Below are positions 56,871-64,000 of a stretch of 64,000 bases of DNA, one piece after another (position 1 is the stretch's first letter; each line of letters starts with the position of its first letter). The translations under genes and the position numbers were made by a program. The DNA lies in the NCBI RefSeq assembly GCF_000172415.1, contig NZ_ABLD01000001.1:372001-436000 (forward strand). The letters are read 5' to 3'. The notes beneath the pieces were generated by a model. It did not search any database. It saw only the letters and a program-made list of their open reading frames with translations, and was not told the DNA's origin. This DNA comes from Paraburkholderia graminis C4D1M. GTDB lineage: Bacteria > Pseudomonadota > Gammaproteobacteria > Burkholderiales > Burkholderiaceae.

Positions 56871-57111
56871 ACGTGTTTAGATGGGGACGCGATGCCCAAT
56901 ATCCAGACGACGGAAAACCCCCTGCGTTGCGAGAAAACCGCAGTCGCGGGATGGGGAAATCAGTCTCGCAGGTTTCGATGGGGTTTGCCAAATGCTGCAT
57001 CGGTCGATGGTTCGACCGCAAACTTGCTGCGCCCGCCACCCAACCGACCCGACCCAATTCCAGTACCCTTTACGGCTAACCCGTCCACTCACCCACAACG
57101 GAGTTCCGACA

Positions 57112-58161
57112 ATGCGATACAACCAGCTTGGCCGTACCGGCGTCTTCGTTTCAGAACTGTGTCTCGGCACGATGACCTTCGGCGGCGGCGAAGGCATGTG
57201 GAAGCAGATCGGCGATTTGCAGCAGGCGGACGCCGAGCGGCTGGTCGGCCGGGCGCTCGACGCGGGCATCAATTTCATCGACACCGCCGATGTCTATGCC
57301 GAAGGTCTCTCGGAGCAGATCACAGGCCAGGCGCTGAAAAATCTCAAGGTGCCGCGCGACAAGGTCGTGGTGGCCACCAAGGTGTTCGGCCCGACCGGAG
57401 AGTTTCCGAATGCGCGGGGCGCGTCGCGGTATCACATCATCGACGGAGTGAAGGCCAGTTTGAAGCGCCTGCAACTCGATCACGTCGATCTGTATCAGAT
57501 TCACGGTTTCGATCCGGCCACGCCGATCGAGGAAACCGTGCGCGCGCTCGATACGCTCGTGCAGCACGGCCACGTGCGCTATGTCGGCGTGTCGAACTGG
57601 GCGGCCTGGCAGATCGTGAAGGCGCTTGGCATCGCCGAGCGTCTGGGGCTCGCGCGCTTCGAAACCCTTCAGGCTTATTACACCGTCGCGGGCCGCGACC
57701 TCGAGCGCGAACTGGTGCCGATGCTGCAAAGCGAAGGCCTCGGACTGATGGTATGGAGTCCGCTCGCGGGCGGGCTGCTGAGCGGCAAATACGGCCGCGA
57801 GCAGCAGGGTGAAGCGGGCAGCCGGCGCACCACGTTCGACTTCCCGCCGGTCGATCGCGAACGCGCGTACGGCTGTATCGACGCGATGCGCGAGATCGCC
57901 GAAGCTAAGCGCGTGTCGGTCGCTCAGATCGCGCTGGCGTGGCTGCTGCATCAACGGGTGGTGACGTCGGTGATCGTCGGCGCGAAGAAAGTCGAGCAAC
58001 TCGACGACAACATCGCGGCCACCGGCGTCGCGCTCACCGCTGACGACCTGGCGAAGCTCGATCAGGTGAGCGCGCTGCCCGCCGAGTATCCGGGCTGGAT
58101 GCTCGCGCGCCAGGGCGAGGCGCGCCGCAAGCAACTGGAGGAAGCGCGCCGTCTGGTGTGA
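57112..58161 (+). CDS. aldo/keto reductase
   Basis: The ATG at 57112 gives 349 residues; the frame is open upstream but that extension is antisense to the 5' flank of lhr. The TIM-barrel has the catalytic tetrad: Asp and Tyr in FIDTADVYAEG (residues ~55-65), Lys in VVVATKVFGP and His in DLYQIHGFD. The NADPH-binding segment is SVIVGAKKVEQLDDNI near residue 290. It resembles the AKR group of general stress/YajO-like reductases. Remains of an AraC regulator gene follow immediately. Confidence 0.92.
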   Translation: MRYNQLGRTGVFVSELCLGTMTFGGGEGMWKQIGDLQQADAERLVGRALDAGINFIDTADVYAEGLSEQITGQALKNLKVPRDKVVVATKVFGPTGEFPNARGASRYHIIDGVKASLKRLQLDHVDLYQIHGFDPATPIEETVRALDTLVQHGHVRYVGVSNWAAWQIVKALGIAERLGLARFETLQAYYTVAGRDLERELVPMLQSEGLGLMVWSPLAGGLLSGKYGREQQGEAGSRRTTFDFPPVDRERAYGCIDAMREIAEAKRVSVAQIALAWLLHQRVVTSVIVGAKKVEQLDDNIAATGVALTADDLAKLDQVSALPAEYPGWMLARQGEARRKQLEEARRLV

Positions 58162-58414
58162 CGCTTTGCGTGAAGTGCGGCCGCTTCGTCGATACGCCGG
58201 GTTCGTCGGCCTTGCTGCTGAACGCGCTGCGCGATCCGTTGCACGGATTTCCTCATGCAAACCCGTATGACGATCGACGATCGCCTGCGATCCGCAGCGC
58301 CGGACACAGCGCAGCGTTGCGGAAATCGACGAAACGATGCGCTATCAATCTGAAGCGGCGCTCGGCAAAGCGTTTCAGCAAACCGTCGACGTGACGCCGC
58401 GCCGCTACCGACGT
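58162..58414 (+). pseudogene. remnant of an AraC family regulator gene
   Basis: Right after the aldo/keto reductase stop, one frame encodes CVKCGRFVDTP...LLLNALRDPL, like the start of cupin_6-type AraC regulators (CGRFxFDTP...LL). A different frame at 58316-58414 encodes VAEIDETMRYQSEAALGKAF and a TPRRYRR end, matching the end of the AraC DNA-binding domain. The middle ~200 residues are missing. AraC genes of this kind often sit beside oxidoreductase genes. Confidence 0.6.
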
Positions 58415-58472
58415 CCACCGCACGACAACGCGCCGGCTGCAACTGCCTGGCGCGGACGGCGAACCCTGGCCC

Positions 58473-59045
58473 TCAGCGCCCATCGTCACCCGCGCCGAAC
58501 ACGCGTTTTTCGACAACCGACATCAACCATGCGACCAGCAACGCGCACACGGTGCCCAGCGTCACTTCGCCGAGGCGCAGGATCGCCCTGTCCCACGCGG
58601 GGCCGATGCCAGGCACCAGCAGCATGATGGTCGCGGTGATGCCGCCGAGCCGCGCCGCGCTGCCCACGTTGACGATCCAGCAGATCACGATGGCCGCCGC
58701 CACCGTCGCCGCGTAGGCCGCGAAATAGCCGTCGCCGAGCGTCGCGCCCGCGAGCCCGCACAGCCCGCCGACCATCGCGCCGATGAACTGATCGCGCGAC
58801 AGCTTGCGCGTGTCGATATAGCTGTGCTGGCTCACGGCAATGGCGGTGATCGCGGCCCAGAACGCCTGCTCGGTGTGGAGCGCCTGGCCGATGCCGAACG
58901 CGAGGCTCGCGCCCGTCACCGCCTGCAATGCCATCAAACTGCCTTCGACGAGCCGCTCGCCGAACGGCAGCGATTTGAGGAAGGCGAACAGCGACTCGCC
59001 GGCGCTTGCGCGTTTCGTTCGTGCTGGGTGATCGGAAGGAGTCAT
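58473..59045 (-). CDS. FUSC family inner membrane protein
   Basis: From the ATG at 59045 (an ATG at 59063 is also in frame) the 190-residue protein has about five hydrophobic segments after a ~35-residue polar N-terminus. It carries the FUSC_2-like pattern QAFWAAITAIAVSQHS and a basic SRDQFIGAMVGGLCG loop. Related proteins are the membrane halves of fusaric-acid or aromatic-acid exporters. Only the membrane part is present here, so its transport role is unproven. Confidence 0.82.
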   Translation of the reverse strand: MTPSDHPARTKRASAGESLFAFLKSLPFGERLVEGSLMALQAVTGASLAFGIGQALHTEQAFWAAITAIAVSQHSYIDTRKLSRDQFIGAMVGGLCGLAGATLGDGYFAAYAATVAAAIVICWIVNVGSAARLGGITATIMLLVPGIGPAWDRAILRLGEVTLGTVCALLVAWLMSVVEKRVFGAGDDGR

Positions 59046-59112
59046 CGGCGGGCGAGGTAGCAAAGGCTGGTGAAAACGAAAGGTACGCGTGCGGCGAAAG
59101 GCCGCCCGTATT

Positions 59113-60438
59113 CTAGCTTTCGCTACGACGCAGCCGGCGGTAGCGGTTCATCAGCGGCGTCGCCGACACGCCGTGAATCACCACCGACGCAGTCACCACC
59201 GCGAGCGCGAGCGGCACGAGCGGCTTGATGTCGGCGGCTGGCCCGTGTTCGAGCGAATACGCGAGGTAGTAGAACGAGCCCACGCCGCGAATCCCGAACC
59301 AGCTCATCAGGCGGCGCTGCGTCGGCGAAGCGGCCGAGCCGATCAACGACAACGCGACCGACGCCGGCCGCACGAACATGAAGAGCGCAATGACGAGCGC
59401 GAGCGCCTGCCACGTGAAGAGCGGCGCGGCGAGCGTGGCGAGCACGTTGCCGACCATCGCCATGATGATCACTTCGGCGATACGTTCCAGTTCGATCGTG
59501 AAGCCGAGCACCGACTCGGTCATGAACGCGTGCGCCTTGTCGGGATCGGACGCGGTCGCTTCGACGTCGGCGGAATCGACGGTGCCGATCGTTTCGCGCG
59601 GCGACGTGCCGCCGCTCGCGCGATATTCGACGCGGCGCATCGACACGCCCGCCGCGAACACCGCGAGAAAACCGTAGGTGTGCGCGAGCTGCGCCGCGCC
59701 GAACGACAGGCCGATCAACCCGAGCGCGAAGAAACCTTCGAGGCCGAGCGCATGCGCAAAGCGCGTGCGCAGCCAGGCGACCGCATGCGTCGTCACCCAG
59801 CCGAGCAGCGCGCCGATCGCGATGGCGCCGAGCACGCCCCACACGGCGGACGCGGCGAGTTTAAGGTTGAGCACGTCGCCCGCGCCCGCGCCGTGCATCG
59901 CGCAAAACGCGAGGCCGATCATCGCGAAAGGCAACGCGATGCCGTCGTTCAGACCGCCTTCGCCGGAGAGCGCGAATCGCAACAGATCGTGATCGCCGGG
60001 GTTATGCACCTGAACGTCGTGGGCAAGCACCGGGTCCGTCGGCGCGAGAATCGCGGCCAGCAGAATCGCGGGCCCCCAGCCGAGATGAAGCACGTACACG
60101 CAGAAGAGGGCGAGCAGCGGCACGGTCGCGAGCATCGCAAGAAAGCCGAGACGCAGCGGCACCATCCACAGTTTGTCGAGCACGCCGACGCGCAGGCGCA
60201 ACCCGATCGCGAAGAGCGACACCAGCAGCGCGACTTCGGTGAGCATGCGCAGCAAGTGCGCGTCGGCGGCCATGTCGAGATGCAGCAGCCCGACACCAGG
60301 CGGCCCGAGCGCGTAGCCGATCGCGACATACACCATCGCCGCGCTGACGGGCAGGCGGCGCAGCGTCGTCGCGGCCACGCCCATGAAAACGAGCACGGAG
60401 CCGACGATGAGAAACCACAAAGTTTCGTGCATGAGCAT
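59113..60438 (-). CDS. CPA1-type cation:proton antiporter
   Basis: Starting at the ATG at 60438 (or 60432) the protein is 441 residues with about 12 membrane helices. The ion-binding segment PTDPVLAHDVQV and GEGGLNDGIALPFAMIGLAF (residues ~150-185) carry the acidic residues conserved in Na+/H+ exchangers. FGIRGVGSFYYLAY near the C-terminus is the usual Arg-containing helix. A charged insert lies at residues ~285-315. It would exchange Na+ or K+ for protons. It lies 67 bp upstream of the FUSC gene on the same strand. Confidence 0.9.
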   Translation of the reverse strand: MLMHETLWFLIVGSVLVFMGVAATTLRRLPVSAAMVYVAIGYALGPPGVGLLHLDMAADAHLLRMLTEVALLVSLFAIGLRLRVGVLDKLWMVPLRLGFLAMLATVPLLALFCVYVLHLGWGPAILLAAILAPTDPVLAHDVQVHNPGDHDLLRFALSGEGGLNDGIALPFAMIGLAFCAMHGAGAGDVLNLKLAASAVWGVLGAIAIGALLGWVTTHAVAWLRTRFAHALGLEGFFALGLIGLSFGAAQLAHTYGFLAVFAAGVSMRRVEYRASGGTSPRETIGTVDSADVEATASDPDKAHAFMTESVLGFTIELERIAEVIIMAMVGNVLATLAAPLFTWQALALVIALFMFVRPASVALSLIGSAASPTQRRLMSWFGIRGVGSFYYLAYSLEHGPAADIKPLVPLALAVVTASVVIHGVSATPLMNRYRRLRRSES

Positions 60439-60594
60439 CCAGTCAAGGCCGGCATGCAAACGGCGCGTGCCGGCCGGGGTGGAAGGGCGCAAGCCTTGAT
60501 GCGTCACGCGCACATGAGGGCATGGCAGCGCATATGATGCGTCAGAGCGCGCATGAATGCGGTGAAAGGCGAATGGATGCGGACGAAAGCGGCT

Positions 60595-61005
60595 TCAGGG
60601 CGCGCGTCCAAACGCTTCGCGCAGCTTGCGCTTGGCTTGCTCCAGCGTTGCGCGGCGAGTTTTTGGCAGGTTTCGGCCCGCGCGGTTGATGTAGAAGTTG
60701 AGCATCGACATCGCCGATTGAAACGGTGTGCCTTTGCGGCGGCGGCTTTTCGTCGACGACTGTTTGAGCGACTGTGCGATTTCGTCCGCGTTGCCGTTCT
60801 TGAAGATGTCCCGCTGGAGGTCCATCGCGTCGCTCGTTTCCATCACGTGATGCGACCACTTGTGCGGGCTCTTGCCGCCGTTCGCGCGCGACGCCTTCTT
60901 GTGCTGCGCCGCATGAGCCTGCGCGTGACGTTGCCGCGGCGGACGTCCGGACCGGCTTCGCGCCTTCGGGCGCTTCGTCTTGCGTGTGGTCTTGCTGGTG
61001 GCCAT
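60595..61005 (-). CDS. DUF3175 family basic protein
   Basis: The 136-residue protein has a Lys/Arg/His-rich N-terminal third. A DUF3175 core follows (residues ~48-130): KWSHHVMETSDAMDLQRDIFK, GTPFQSAMSMLNFYINRAGRNLP. The basic charge suggests nucleic-acid contact, but the function is unknown. It lies among stress-type genes common in Burkholderia. Confidence 0.85.
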   Translation of the reverse strand: MATSKTTRKTKRPKARSRSGRPPRQRHAQAHAAQHKKASRANGGKSPHKWSHHVMETSDAMDLQRDIFKNGNADEIAQSLKQSSTKSRRRKGTPFQSAMSMLNFYINRAGRNLPKTRRATLEQAKRKLREAFGRAP

Positions 61006-61066
61006 CGGAGCCGCCTCCTTTGCCAGATGTCTGGTGCTGTTTGCGGGTCGTACTCGCTTTGCATGC

Positions 61067-61108
61067 GTGATGCGCGATTCGTGATGCGCGATTCGTGATG
61101 CGCTATTC
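61067..61108 (+). repeat. three tandem 14-bp units
   Basis: gtgatgcgcgattc is repeated at 61067-61080 and 61081-61094, and with one change at 61095-61108. It sits between DUF3175 and the terminator of the PRC-barrel gene. It is a short local duplication. Confidence 0.9.
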
Positions 61109-61134
61109 GCGACGCCGTTCTCTCGTTCGAAATT

Positions 61135-61171
61135 AAAAGCGCCGGCCGCCGCAACGGCGGCATGCCGGCGC
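61135..61171 (-). terminator. rho-independent terminator of the PRC-barrel gene
   Basis: On the minus strand, GCGCCGGC / GCCGGCGC with an inner CGCCG / CGGCG extension forms a strong hairpin (61139-61171), followed by TTTTAATTT. It lies 50 bp beyond the stop of the PRC-barrel gene. Confidence 0.75.
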
Positions 61172-61221
61172 GTAGTCTATAAACCGCGCAGCGAACCGCG
61201 CGGTTTCGCGTGCCTCGCCGA

Positions 61222-61737
61222 TTACAGCTTCACGCCACCGGCTTCCGGCGCGTCCGACGAGCCTGCCGGAATATCGCCGACGCCGGCGTCATCGCGCATA
61301 TCGAAACGGTCGCGGCTCCAGTACGGCTCGCTGCCGTAGTACTGGTGCACGGACGTGGCCCATGTCGCGTCCGCCATCGACGGCCAATGGTCCTTGTCGA
61401 ACCCCGGCGCGTTTTTCACGCGCTCGGCCGGCATGTTCAGCACGAAGCATTTCTGCTCGGTGTCGAGCGTGAGCGCGTGCCACGGAATGGCGAGCAGTTT
61501 GTCGCCGATGCCGAGGAAGCCGCCGCTCGAAAGCACTGCATACGCGATACGCCCTGAGCGCACGTCGAGCATGATGTCCTTGATCTTGCCGATATCCTCG
61601 CCGTCGCTGCTGAGCACTCTGTTGTCGTCGAGTGTGTCTGCCGCCATTACGTCCGGGCCCGGGCCTTCCGCCGTCGCGCTGCCTTTACCGACGATGCGTG
61701 CGCCTTGCGTGCCTTGCGTCTGACTTTGCATGACCAT
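61222..61737 (-). CDS. PRC-barrel domain protein
   Basis: GAAGGAGAC upstream fixes the ATG at 61737. The 171-residue protein has one PRC-barrel (residues ~38-105: VLSSDGEDIGKIKDIMLDVRSGRIAYAVLSSGGFLGIGDKLLAIPW). A C-terminal HWPSMADATWATSVHQYYG segment follows, seen in Burkholderiales homologues. These small proteins are thought to be stress-related; the partner is unknown. A clear terminator follows. Confidence 0.9.
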   Translation of the reverse strand: MVMQSQTQGTQGARIVGKGSATAEGPGPDVMAADTLDDNRVLSSDGEDIGKIKDIMLDVRSGRIAYAVLSSGGFLGIGDKLLAIPWHALTLDTEQKCFVLNMPAERVKNAPGFDKDHWPSMADATWATSVHQYYGSEPYWSRDRFDMRDDAGVGDIPAGSSDAPEAGGVKL

Positions 61738-61974
61738 GATCTGTCTCCTTCGCAGGTTTGGGGGTGATGACGAGTGCAGCAACGCGCGTTCCTCGTCCGC
61801 TTTCGCCAAGCGTTTGCCACGCGCTCGCGCGGTCCGCGTAAATGATGCGCGCCCCATTGAAATTCCTGCGCCGGTGCCGTGCTTTCGAACGCGTTGTAAA
61901 GAATGCGCTCGGCATGTCGATTGCTCGATTCATGGTGAGCATCATGAATCCACGCATCTGTGGGAGACCTCATC

Positions 61975-62271
61975 ATGAACAACCGAATTCACTATCAGTC
62001 GAACATCTGCGGCGGCGATTTCGCGCATGTACTCGAATGCTTTCGCGACTGGAAATCGCAGACGCTCGTGTATCGCAGGGATCAGCGCATGTTCGAAGGC
62101 AAGCAGGAAGTCCGGCCCTTGACCGAGCGCGTGTTCCCCAACGGCGAGATCGCGCATGAAGCGCTCGCGCAGATTTGCGATCCGCGCGATCCTTATGCGT
62201 TGGCCGCGGAAATCCGCGACGGCGAGCGCGACGTGTGGCTCGTGATGGCCGCATTCGAAGAGAAAATGTGA
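61975..62271 (+). CDS. small hypothetical protein
   Basis: The ATG at 61975 gives 98 residues (MNNRIHYQSN... to AAFEEKM); GGGAGA lies at 61961-61966. The frame has the codon bias of neighbouring genes and a compact soluble composition with several Cys and Trp. I do not recognise a family. It is divergent from the PRC-barrel gene and convergent with topoisomerase IB. Confidence 0.65.
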   Translation: MNNRIHYQSNICGGDFAHVLECFRDWKSQTLVYRRDQRMFEGKQEVRPLTERVFPNGEIAHEALAQICDPRDPYALAAEIRDGERDVWLVMAAFEEKM

Positions 62272-62345
62272 TTCGTTGCCCGAACTAATTGCGCGGTGTA
62301 CGCGGTGCAATCATGCAGCGCAGCGCTGATCCGAAGTGAGCCGAT

Positions 62346-63710
62346 TCAACTCGCAGCCGGTTTGTCCGCGGGCGGCGGCGAGCCGACGCGCTCCCCCGCA
62401 GCTCGCCGGGCGCTTCGCGCGCCGGCTTTCCGGCTGGCCTTTCCCGTGACTTCCTCGTTGACCTTAGCGCGGGCAGCCCGGCCGGTATTTGCGCCGGCTT
62501 TCGCTGCTGCCTTGTTCGCTTCCTTGCGAATCACACGCGACTTCTGAAGCAGCGTCGAAATCGAGCCGTTGATGCTGTCGGCGGCTTGTGCTTCGCGCAG
62601 CTTGCGGCCCTTCGCGCCCGCCTGACGCGCGAGTTTCGCCGCGCGTTTTTCCGCATGTGCGAGCAACGCGGCAAACGCCACTTCATCCACTTTCAGACCG
62701 CGCCTCGACTGGCCCGGCGGCAAGGTCTGCAATTCGTCGGCTTCGAATGCGCTGATGACGGCCGGATGGATATAGCAGCGCCGGCAGACAGCGGGCGTAT
62801 TGCGCAGCAGGCCCGCGACTTCCTTCACGGTCGCGACGATATGGCGCCGCGCTTCCGTGGCGCTCTCGCACACGAGCCGCCGCAGCGTTGCGAGCGCATA
62901 CACGCTGCCGGCCCACGTCCGATAGTCTTTCGCGGTGAAGTCGGCGCCGCTTGCACGGCGCAGATAGTCGTTGATGTCGGCGGAGCCGACGGTGCGGCGC
63001 GTGCCGTCGTCGTCGAGATACTGGAACAGGTCGTGCCCCGGCAGTTCCGCACAGCGCCGCACGATGCGCTTCACGCGTGGGTCGTCGACCGTGACGTCGT
63101 GCTCGATGCCGCTCTTGCCGCGAAACCTGAAACGCAACTGTCCCGCTTCGACCTTCACATGTTTCTTGCGCAGCGTCGTCAAACCGTATGACTGGTTTTC
63201 GCGCGCATATTCGACGCTGCCGACGCGCACAAGCGTCGTATCGAGCAGCCGCACGACGGCCGCGAACACCTTGTCGGCAGGCATGCCCGGCAGTTCGAGA
63301 TCGCGCGCGACGCGGGCGCGAATCCTTGGCAACGCGCGGCCGAATTCCGCCATGCGTTCGTACTTGTCCGCGTCGCGCGTTTCGCGCCAACGCGGGTGAT
63401 AACGGTATTGCTTGCGGCCGCGCACGTCGCGTCCGGTCGCCTGAATGTGGCCGCGCGGATCGGGGCAAATCCATACGTCCTCATAGGCGGGCGGAATCGC
63501 AAGCGAGTTGATGCGCTGGATTTCCGCTTCGTCCTCAATGCGTTTTCCTTCGACGTCGAAATACGCGAAGCCTTCTTTCTCGCGCTTGCGTGTGTAGCCA
63601 GGCTTGCTGTCGTCGGCGTGGCGCAAACCAGGCGGCATCGCGGCGGGCGCGGCCTGCTTCGCGCTGTCGTCGGTCGATGCATGACCGTTTTGAGTTGTGC
63701 TGTTCGTCAT
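62346..63710 (-). CDS. DNA topoisomerase IB (poxvirus/bacterial type)
   Basis: Starts at 63710 or 63716 are both possible; from 63710 it is 454 residues. The N-terminal domain has AIPPAYEDVWICPDPRGHIQATGRD (residues ~71-95). The catalytic domain has LVRVGSVEYARENQSYGLTTLRKKH, FTAKDYRTWAGS (Arg264) and the nucleophilic Tyr313 in CRRCYIHP. Residues ~360-454 form a Lys/Ala/Arg-rich tail. It relaxes DNA supercoils through a 3'-phosphotyrosine intermediate. It belongs to the bacterial TopIB group found in soil proteobacteria. Confidence 0.92.
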   Translation of the reverse strand: MTNSTTQNGHASTDDSAKQAAPAAMPPGLRHADDSKPGYTRKREKEGFAYFDVEGKRIEDEAEIQRINSLAIPPAYEDVWICPDPRGHIQATGRDVRGRKQYRYHPRWRETRDADKYERMAEFGRALPRIRARVARDLELPGMPADKVFAAVVRLLDTTLVRVGSVEYARENQSYGLTTLRKKHVKVEAGQLRFRFRGKSGIEHDVTVDDPRVKRIVRRCAELPGHDLFQYLDDDGTRRTVGSADINDYLRRASGADFTAKDYRTWAGSVYALATLRRLVCESATEARRHIVATVKEVAGLLRNTPAVCRRCYIHPAVISAFEADELQTLPPGQSRRGLKVDEVAFAALLAHAEKRAAKLARQAGAKGRKLREAQAADSINGSISTLLQKSRVIRKEANKAAAKAGANTGRAARAKVNEEVTGKASRKAGARSARRAAGERVGSPPPADKPAAS

Positions 63711-63897
63711 AGCCATCTTCGCAGGTAGAACTTTCAAGCGTGAAGCGCGTTGCGCCAGTGATGGCCCGGAGCAAGGCCGGTGCCTGGCGCATACGCTGCG
63801 AGTGTGCGGGCGGAACGGTCCTTGCGAACAACGTCATACGTATCAACGCAAGCGCAAGCGCAACGCAAACGCAAAGCCAACCGAAAAGGAGAGCGCC

Positions 63898-64000
63898 ATG
63901 AGCAGCACGCTGAATCCCGATGAAGAGCCGCAACAGGTGGTGAAGCAGACCTCCGGCACGACGGGCACGTTGGGACCGAGCGATTCGTCCGATAGCGGCA
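63898..64000 (+). CDS. partial hypothetical protein, running off the right edge
   Basis: AAAGGAGAG lies 4-12 bp before the ATG at 63898. The visible 34 residues begin MSSTLNPDEEP and continue as a polar Ser/Thr/Asp-rich segment (LGPSDSSDSG). This resembles the start of short uncharacterised Burkholderia proteins. The remainder lies outside the window. It is divergent from topoisomerase IB. Confidence 0.6.
   Translation, partial: MSSTLNPDEEPQQVVKQTSGTTGTLGPSDSSDSG

Overview
The window looks like a chromosomal segment of a Burkholderiaceae bacterium, most likely Paraburkholderia, Caballeronia or Burkholderia. The reasons are the strong GC bias at third codon positions, the convergent rpfF/rpfR pair typical of Burkholderia, the 2-furoate (hmf) genes, and the run of stress-type genes at the right end. 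No rRNA, tRNA or CRISPR array was seen. The assignment rests on gene content and codon use only.

Left edge (1-5300). This is an accessory strip with weaker codon bias. It holds a small HEPN-like hypothetical gene, a CoiA-like nuclease, a 5'-truncated cREC gene, a uracil-DNA-glycosylase-fold-like protein, about 1 kb without a gene, one clear terminator, and an array of about seven ~17-bp direct repeats that resembles a transposon end. Core-like sequence begins right after the array.

5386-11271. An RpiR regulator precedes a catabolic-looking operon (C45 autoproteolytic acyltransferase/amidase, class III aminotransferase, carboxymuconolactone-decarboxylase-like protein). The same ACAACA-AA-TGTT operator lies before the regulator and inside the operon promoter. 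OsmC, a PEP-mutase/isocitrate-lyase family enzyme and a porin tail fragment follow.

11426-18535. This part has a YciI protein, a TpsA-like secreted protein, and an iorAB-type molybdenum hydroxylase divergent from an AraC regulator.

18705-34691. This is the centrepiece: a furan catabolic region. An aldehyde dehydrogenase and a LysR regulator are divergent from hmfFGABCDE (UbiD decarboxylase, UbiX flavin prenyltransferase, three-subunit molybdenum 2-furoyl-CoA dehydrogenase, 2-furoyl-CoA synthetase, 2-oxoglutaroyl-CoA hydrolase). An MFS carrier, a TPP-dependent decarboxylase-like enzyme and an FMN 2-hydroxyacid oxidase follow. The logic is furan aldehyde or dicarboxylate to 2-furoate, then 2-furoyl-CoA, hydroxylation and ring opening, then 2-oxoglutarate. 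The dehydrogenase large subunit carries a fused CoxG/SRPBCC domain.

34711-44593. This part has an SDR with two paralogous SRPBCC proteins, divergent from a LysR regulator; an RhlE helicase; a second TpsA-like gene broken by one extra base; and a TetR/DHA2 efflux pair with matching operators.

45089-64000. This part has a YodC-like protein facing a superinfection-immunity-like membrane protein, an M20 peptidase, an Ldh2-family dehydrogenase, the BDSF quorum-sensing pair rpfF/rpfR, Lhr helicase, an aldo/keto reductase with a decayed AraC gene, FUSC and CPA1 membrane proteins, DUF3175 and PRC-barrel proteins, topoisomerase IB and a partial gene at the right edge.
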